Source of the DNA: Pueribacillus theae
GTDB lineage: Bacteria; Bacillota; Bacilli; Bacillales; UBA6769
DNA: 64,000 nt
Assembly (NCBI RefSeq): GCF_003097615.1
Contig: NZ_QCZG01000006.1
Span: forward strand, 1-64,000
Reading direction: 5' to 3'
Part shown: in pieces, positions 60,817 through 64,000 of the stretch
Numbering within the stretch: position 1 is the stretch's first letter
Layout of the letters: each line of letters begins with the position of its first letter
Made by a program: the position numbers and the translations under genes
The notes under the pieces: model-generated
What the model was told of the DNA's origin: nothing
Database searches by the model: none
The model's input: the letters and a program-made list of their open reading frames with translations, nothing else

Positions 60817-61899
60817 ATGAATATACTTTTTGTTTATTACGTACCAAGTGGTGGTGTTGAGACATTAAACCGGCAAAGGAGTATTGCACTTAAAAAATAT
60901 AACATTAATGCTCATTTCCTTTATTATGAAAAAAAGAGAAATTTAATTAATGATCACAACGCTTCAACGTTTATAACAAATGATAACACTAAAATAAAAA
61001 AAATCTTAGAGGATGGAAATTATCAAGCTGTCATCATTGTTTCGGATTTCAAAGCATTGCCCCGATTTAGGAAGTTGGGTTACCAAGGAAAGATGATCAT
61101 TGAAATTCAGGGATATGGGCCGAAAGATGTAGCAAGGAAAGTATTTAAGAATGCCAAACCATTTGTTGAAAAGTATGCTGATGGACTACTAAATCCAAAT
61201 ACCCCTCACATTATACAATTATTCGATGAACTATATCCTTCAATTCCAAAGTTTAGTTTCAATAATTGTTTTGATACTAGTCATTTTTCTTACAGAGCAT
61301 TACAAAAAGAAAGTGTTCCAATCATTGCCTGGATTGGCCGAATTGAAGATAACAAGAACTGGAGAGAATTTCTGCATATCGGTTATCAACTGATCAACCA
61401 ATACAATTCCAATATAAAGTTATGTATGTTTGAAGACCCCAGTTTAAGTCATCCTCAAGAAAGAGTTGAGTTCAGGAAATTAATAAAACAACTAAATTTG
61501 GAAAGGAGCATAACTATCCGCCAAAATGTCCCTCATTCTGAAATGGCTAATCATTTCTCCATCATCGGCGATTCGGGTGGATTCCTATGTTCCACATCTA
61601 AGGTAGAAGGAGCCCCTTACTCCCTTCTTGAAGCGATGAGTTGCAAATGCCCCGTGTTGACGACAGATTCTGACGGTGTAAGAAGTTCCATTATTCATAA
61701 TCAAACCGGGAAATATTACACATTAGGCAATGTAGGTGAAGCAGTCAAAGAAGCAAAAGAATTAATGTCGAATCATCAACTAAGAGAAAATATCCGTCGA
61801 AATGCCTTTGAACATGTGAAATCCCACTTTAATCCAGACTTGTATTGCCGTAACTTTATTAAAATGCTTACAACTTTGGGAATAAAATATAAACCATAA
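60817..61899 (+). CDS. GT4-type glycosyltransferase
   Basis: A 360-residue GT-B glycosyltransferase. The nucleotide-sugar half shows the usual CSTSKVEGAPYSLLEAMSCKCPVLTTDSDG (about 250-280), with the Glu-x7-Glu pattern. It starts after AAGGAGGAC, 22 bp beyond the epimerase gene, so it is in the same operon and may use its product. Confidence 0.9.
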   Translation: MNILFVYYVPSGGVETLNRQRSIALKKYNINAHFLYYEKKRNLINDHNASTFITNDNTKIKKILEDGNYQAVIIVSDFKALPRFRKLGYQGKMIIEIQGYGPKDVARKVFKNAKPFVEKYADGLLNPNTPHIIQLFDELYPSIPKFSFNNCFDTSHFSYRALQKESVPIIAWIGRIEDNKNWREFLHIGYQLINQYNSNIKLCMFEDPSLSHPQERVEFRKLIKQLNLERSITIRQNVPHSEMANHFSIIGDSGGFLCSTSKVEGAPYSLLEAMSCKCPVLTTDSDGVRSSIIHNQTGKYYTLGNVGEAVKEAKELMSNHQLRENIRRNAFEHVKSHFNPDLYCRNFIKMLTTLGIKYKP

Positions 61900-61963
61900 A
61901 TCAGCAAAAATTGAACTGGTACAATGGACAAAATTATTTGATTCATGAAAGAAGGTGTGATGT

Positions 61964-62932
61964 TTGAAATTTTACGTTGTTGGAGCCCAACAAAAGAATC
62001 AGGTTCTTAAAGACTGGGAACAATATAAAAAAGGGATTATTTTAGAAGTCGATTCCGCAAATAAAACCGTTGAAAAACGTTTGGATTATGTTTCGCCTGC
62101 AGACGTTTGTCCAGCAGTAAACCCTTCCATTTCTTTTACGGCTGCAACAGTAGATAACAATCATTTGTATGTTGGTACACAAACAGAAGTATTGACTTAT
62201 TCACTTCCTTCCTTCAGAAGAGTGGGTTACCTCTCTCTTCCGTGTTTTAATGATATTCATCATGTACGTCCAACAAACAAGGGAAACTTATTAATTGTAA
62301 ATACCGGTTTAGACATGGTACTAGAAGTCTCGCCTAAAGGTGAAATTTTAAATGTATGGAATGTGTTGGGGAAAGATCCTTGGGAACGTTTTTCCAAAAC
62401 AATTGATTACCGAAAAGTCCCGACAACAAAACCACACGAGTCTCATCCTAATTATGTATTTAACATTGGAAATGATATTTGGGCAACCCGTTGCCATCAG
62501 AAGGATGCAGTATGTTTATCGAAACCGGGACAGAGAATAAAAATCGGTCGTGAACTTGTTCATGATGGTGTTGTTTACGGTGGAAAAATTTATTTTACTC
62601 AAGTAGACGGACACATCGTGCTTGCTGATAGTAACAACCTTAAAGTTTTAAAAGTGCATAATTTAAAAAAGATGACGAATACTGATCATCCTTTAGGTTG
62701 GTGTCGAGGGATAAAAGTAGTAAATGATCATAAGGTGATCGTAGGATTTACGAGAGTTAGGCCGTCAAAAATTGTAACTGCTGATGGGAAGGAACAGTGG
62801 AAAGGAGGATATGGTGTTCTGCCTACAAGAATTTCTTGTTATGATTTAAAAAATGAAACATTATTGTGGGAGCAATCTCTTGAAAACGAAGGTATGAATG
62901 CCGTTTACTCCATCCATAGTAAAGTAATATAA
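61964..62932 (+). CDS. Beta-propeller-like protein of unknown function
   Basis: A 322-residue protein from a TTG start after GAAGGTGTG. No signal peptide. Repeated short beta blades (LYVGTQTEVLTYSLP, LLIVNTGLDMVLEVSPKGEILNVW, IYFTQVDGHIVLADSNNLKVL) suggest a 5-6-bladed propeller similar in style to YncE- or aryl-sulfotransferase-like proteins. Downstream of two sugar genes and beside cysC. Function not recognised; an ASST-like link to sulfation is only a speculation. Confidence 0.7.
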   Translation: MKFYVVGAQQKNQVLKDWEQYKKGIILEVDSANKTVEKRLDYVSPADVCPAVNPSISFTAATVDNNHLYVGTQTEVLTYSLPSFRRVGYLSLPCFNDIHHVRPTNKGNLLIVNTGLDMVLEVSPKGEILNVWNVLGKDPWERFSKTIDYRKVPTTKPHESHPNYVFNIGNDIWATRCHQKDAVCLSKPGQRIKIGRELVHDGVVYGGKIYFTQVDGHIVLADSNNLKVLKVHNLKKMTNTDHPLGWCRGIKVVNDHKVIVGFTRVRPSKIVTADGKEQWKGGYGVLPTRISCYDLKNETLLWEQSLENEGMNAVYSIHSKVI

Positions 62933-62938
62933 CTAGCA

Positions 62939-62999
62939 GTAAGACCCCCAGCTTTGGCTGTTTTGGAAGGGGGTCTTACTCAGTTAATGCGGGATAAAA
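62939..62999 (+). repeat. Palindromic repeat, variant copy E
   Basis: GTAAGACCCCC (62939-62949) pairs perfectly with GGGGGTCTTAC (62969-62979), followed by TCAGTTAATGCGGGATAAA. The GGGGGTCTTAC and GCGG.GATAA parts match the other copies. It sits right after the propeller gene and may serve as its terminator. Confidence 0.6.
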
Positions 63000-63041
63000 A
63001 AGGAGGAAGGCAGTTTCTTTAGATCCCTCCTTCTTTTTATT
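62995..63041. terminator. Terminator between convergent genes
   Basis: AAAAAGGAGG pairs with CCTCCTTCTTTTT; A and T runs on both sides. Ends the GT2 transcript on the minus strand. Confidence 0.75.
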
Positions 63042-63754
63042 TAACTTAAGCGCTCAATTTTTTGATTTAACATGGCTTCATATTTTTTACTTACCATCTG
63101 TTTTTCAACTTGAAGCGCTTCTTGAAATTTAAGCGTACCCATGTCAGTATGATAGCGAGATAGAAGTAATGGCTGATTCAAGAAATGGAAGTCTTCATGC
63201 TGTAAAACACGTAACCACATCTCATAATCCTGTGTAAATTTTAGTTTCTCATCAAATAAACCAACCTTATCAAACAACTCCATTCTTATGATTACTGTAC
63301 AACCATTAATATGGCATTTGTTCTTCAAATAACGGTAAAATTCTTTTTTATCAACAATGATCTTACCTAAATTTTTTCTGATGATTTTTGATTGGTCATT
63401 AATAACATGGTAGTTCGTATAGGAGATTTTCGCTTGGTGTTTTTGCATAAAGTCCATTTGGATTTGGGTTTTATTGTTCATAAATCGATCATCTGAACTC
63501 AACCACGAAAAATAATCTCCAGTCGCAACCTTAATACCAGCATTTAAAGCGCTTGCCGTACCACCATTTGGTTTTTCAACATATTTAATTCGGTTTAAAA
63601 AAGGTTTTATTTTTTCTGTATATTTTGTGGAGCCATCATTAACAACAATTACCTCTTTATTTACATAGGTTTGGTTTAAAGCACTTTTAATCGCTTGCTG
63701 AACATATTGGCAATTGTAAAAAGGGATGATAATCGACACTTTCGGAAATTCCAC
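63041..63754 (-). CDS. GT2-family glycosyltransferase
   Basis: A 237-residue GT-A glycosyltransferase. N-terminal SIIIPFYNCQYVQQAIKSALNQTY, VVNDGST and the metal-binding SSDD (in WLSSDDRF) are classic for family 2, followed by QDYEMWLR. It starts with GTG after GGGAGG. Member of the surface-glycan cluster, here on the opposite strand. Sugar unknown. Confidence 0.92.
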   Translation of the reverse strand: MEFPKVSIIIPFYNCQYVQQAIKSALNQTYVNKEVIVVNDGSTKYTEKIKPFLNRIKYVEKPNGGTASALNAGIKVATGDYFSWLSSDDRFMNNKTQIQMDFMQKHQAKISYTNYHVINDQSKIIRKNLGKIIVDKKEFYRYLKNKCHINGCTVIIRMELFDKVGLFDEKLKFTQDYEMWLRVLQHEDFHFLNQPLLLSRYHTDMGTLKFQEALQVEKQMVSKKYEAMLNQKIERLS

Positions 63755-63818
63755 TTTATATTCCTCCCTGCTGCCTTATACTTTTGTTACATTGAAAAAC
63801 CTTTCAGACATCTTGGAT

Positions 63819-63847
63819 AACATCTATACGGATGTAAACATATAGTA
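63819..63847 (+). promoter_or_regulatory. SigK-like promoter of the last glycosyltransferase gene
   Basis: AACA (63819-63822), 16 bp, then CATATAGTA (63839-63847), an exact CATAnnnTA, about 30 bp before the ATG. Confidence 0.6.
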
Positions 63848-63878
63848 AAAGTGACAAATAAGGAAAGGTTAGAAAAAG

Positions 63879-64000
63879 ATGAAAATCTTACTTGCGTCAT
63901 ATTACCCACTACCTTCATTGGGAGGTATATGGACGTTTGTTTCACAATTAAAAAACCAACTTGAAAGCTGTGGACATACAGTCGATATTTTCAGTCTTAA
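63879..64000 (+). CDS. Glycosyltransferase (GT4-type), 5' part only
   Basis: The first 40 codons of a gene cut by the window end. The sequence KILLASYYPLPSLGGIWTFV..LESCGHTVDIFS is the usual N terminus of GT-B/GT4 glycosyltransferases (GG-x-x-x-F acceptor loop). AGGAAAGG precedes the ATG, and a SigK-like promoter lies upstream. Confidence 0.75.
   Translation, partial: MKILLASYYPLPSLGGIWTFVSQLKNQLESCGHTVDIFSL

Noticed and set aside
1-64000. tRNA, rRNA, CRISPR array or prophage
   Set aside because: I saw no cloverleaf clusters, no regularly spaced identical repeats with spacers, and no phage structural genes. The period-7 arrays and palindromic repeats do not have CRISPR geometry.

Overview
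The window looks like a chromosomal segment of a low-GC, endospore-forming Bacillaceae (Bacillus/Geobacillus/Aeribacillus-like; species not determined). Evidence: strong AGGAGG ribosome binding sites, many TTG/GTG starts, spore genes (splAB, cotO), competence coiA, and long synteny with the Bacillus subtilis yko and yjb regions. I saw no tRNA, rRNA or CRISPR array.

Layout. (1) 0-12 kb: a Baeyer-Villiger monooxygenase and an HSL-type esterase in tandem, membrane and wall proteins, an orphan HicB antitoxin beside a frameshifted hicA remnant, a rhodanese, a rearranged phosphatidylethanolamine locus (pssA, psd, DedA protein), a hotdog thioesterase and htpG. (2) 12-24.5 kb: a DNA-repair island in which LigD is split into a polymerase gene and a ligase gene on either side of splA-splB, followed by ku, a His/Tyr-rich small protein, an SOS-type Y-family polymerase with a LexA box, divergent WYL and YolD genes, and ykoQ-ykoP-ykoN. 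(3) 24.6-28.6 kb: divergent aldehyde dehydrogenase and lysine 6-dehydrogenase, suggesting lysine catabolism, then an acetyltransferase and a DUF421 protein. (4) 28.7-42 kb: the yjb block (cotO, fabI, yjbQ, mgtE, a RodA-like gene, prpE, yjbO, ppnK, yjbL, yjbK, yjbJ, yjbI, spxH), lacking the sasB/yjbM GTP pyrophosphokinase between yjbL and ppnK. yjbK has no ATG/GTG/TTG upstream of its CYTH motif.

(5) 42-50.5 kb: an insertion between spxH and pepF relative to B. subtilis. It holds an XRE regulator, an EAL phosphodiesterase plus PilZ protein (c-di-GMP module), a MerR/TipA regulator, a TetR-MFS efflux pair with two 17-bp palindromes, a nitroreductase, a LysM-3D protein and a SigB-type SDR. (6) 50.5-55.2 kb: pepF and coiA, separated by a DDE insertion sequence. 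(7) 55.4-64 kb: an island of unrecognised proteins (coiled-coil, Cys-rich, NPF-repeat, tiny zinc-ribbon-like), then cysC, a UDP-sugar epimerase, glycosyltransferases and a propeller-like protein. Several genes here have SigK-like promoters (mACm, N15-16, CATAnnnTA), the same geometry as upstream of cotO. I infer a mother-cell-expressed spore-surface glycan locus.

Three interspersed repeat families run through the window: palindromic elements sharing a GGTCTTACGGACGGTTGCGG-like core, MITE-like elements with TGTTCAAAAAG termini, and degenerate 7-bp arrays at gene ends.
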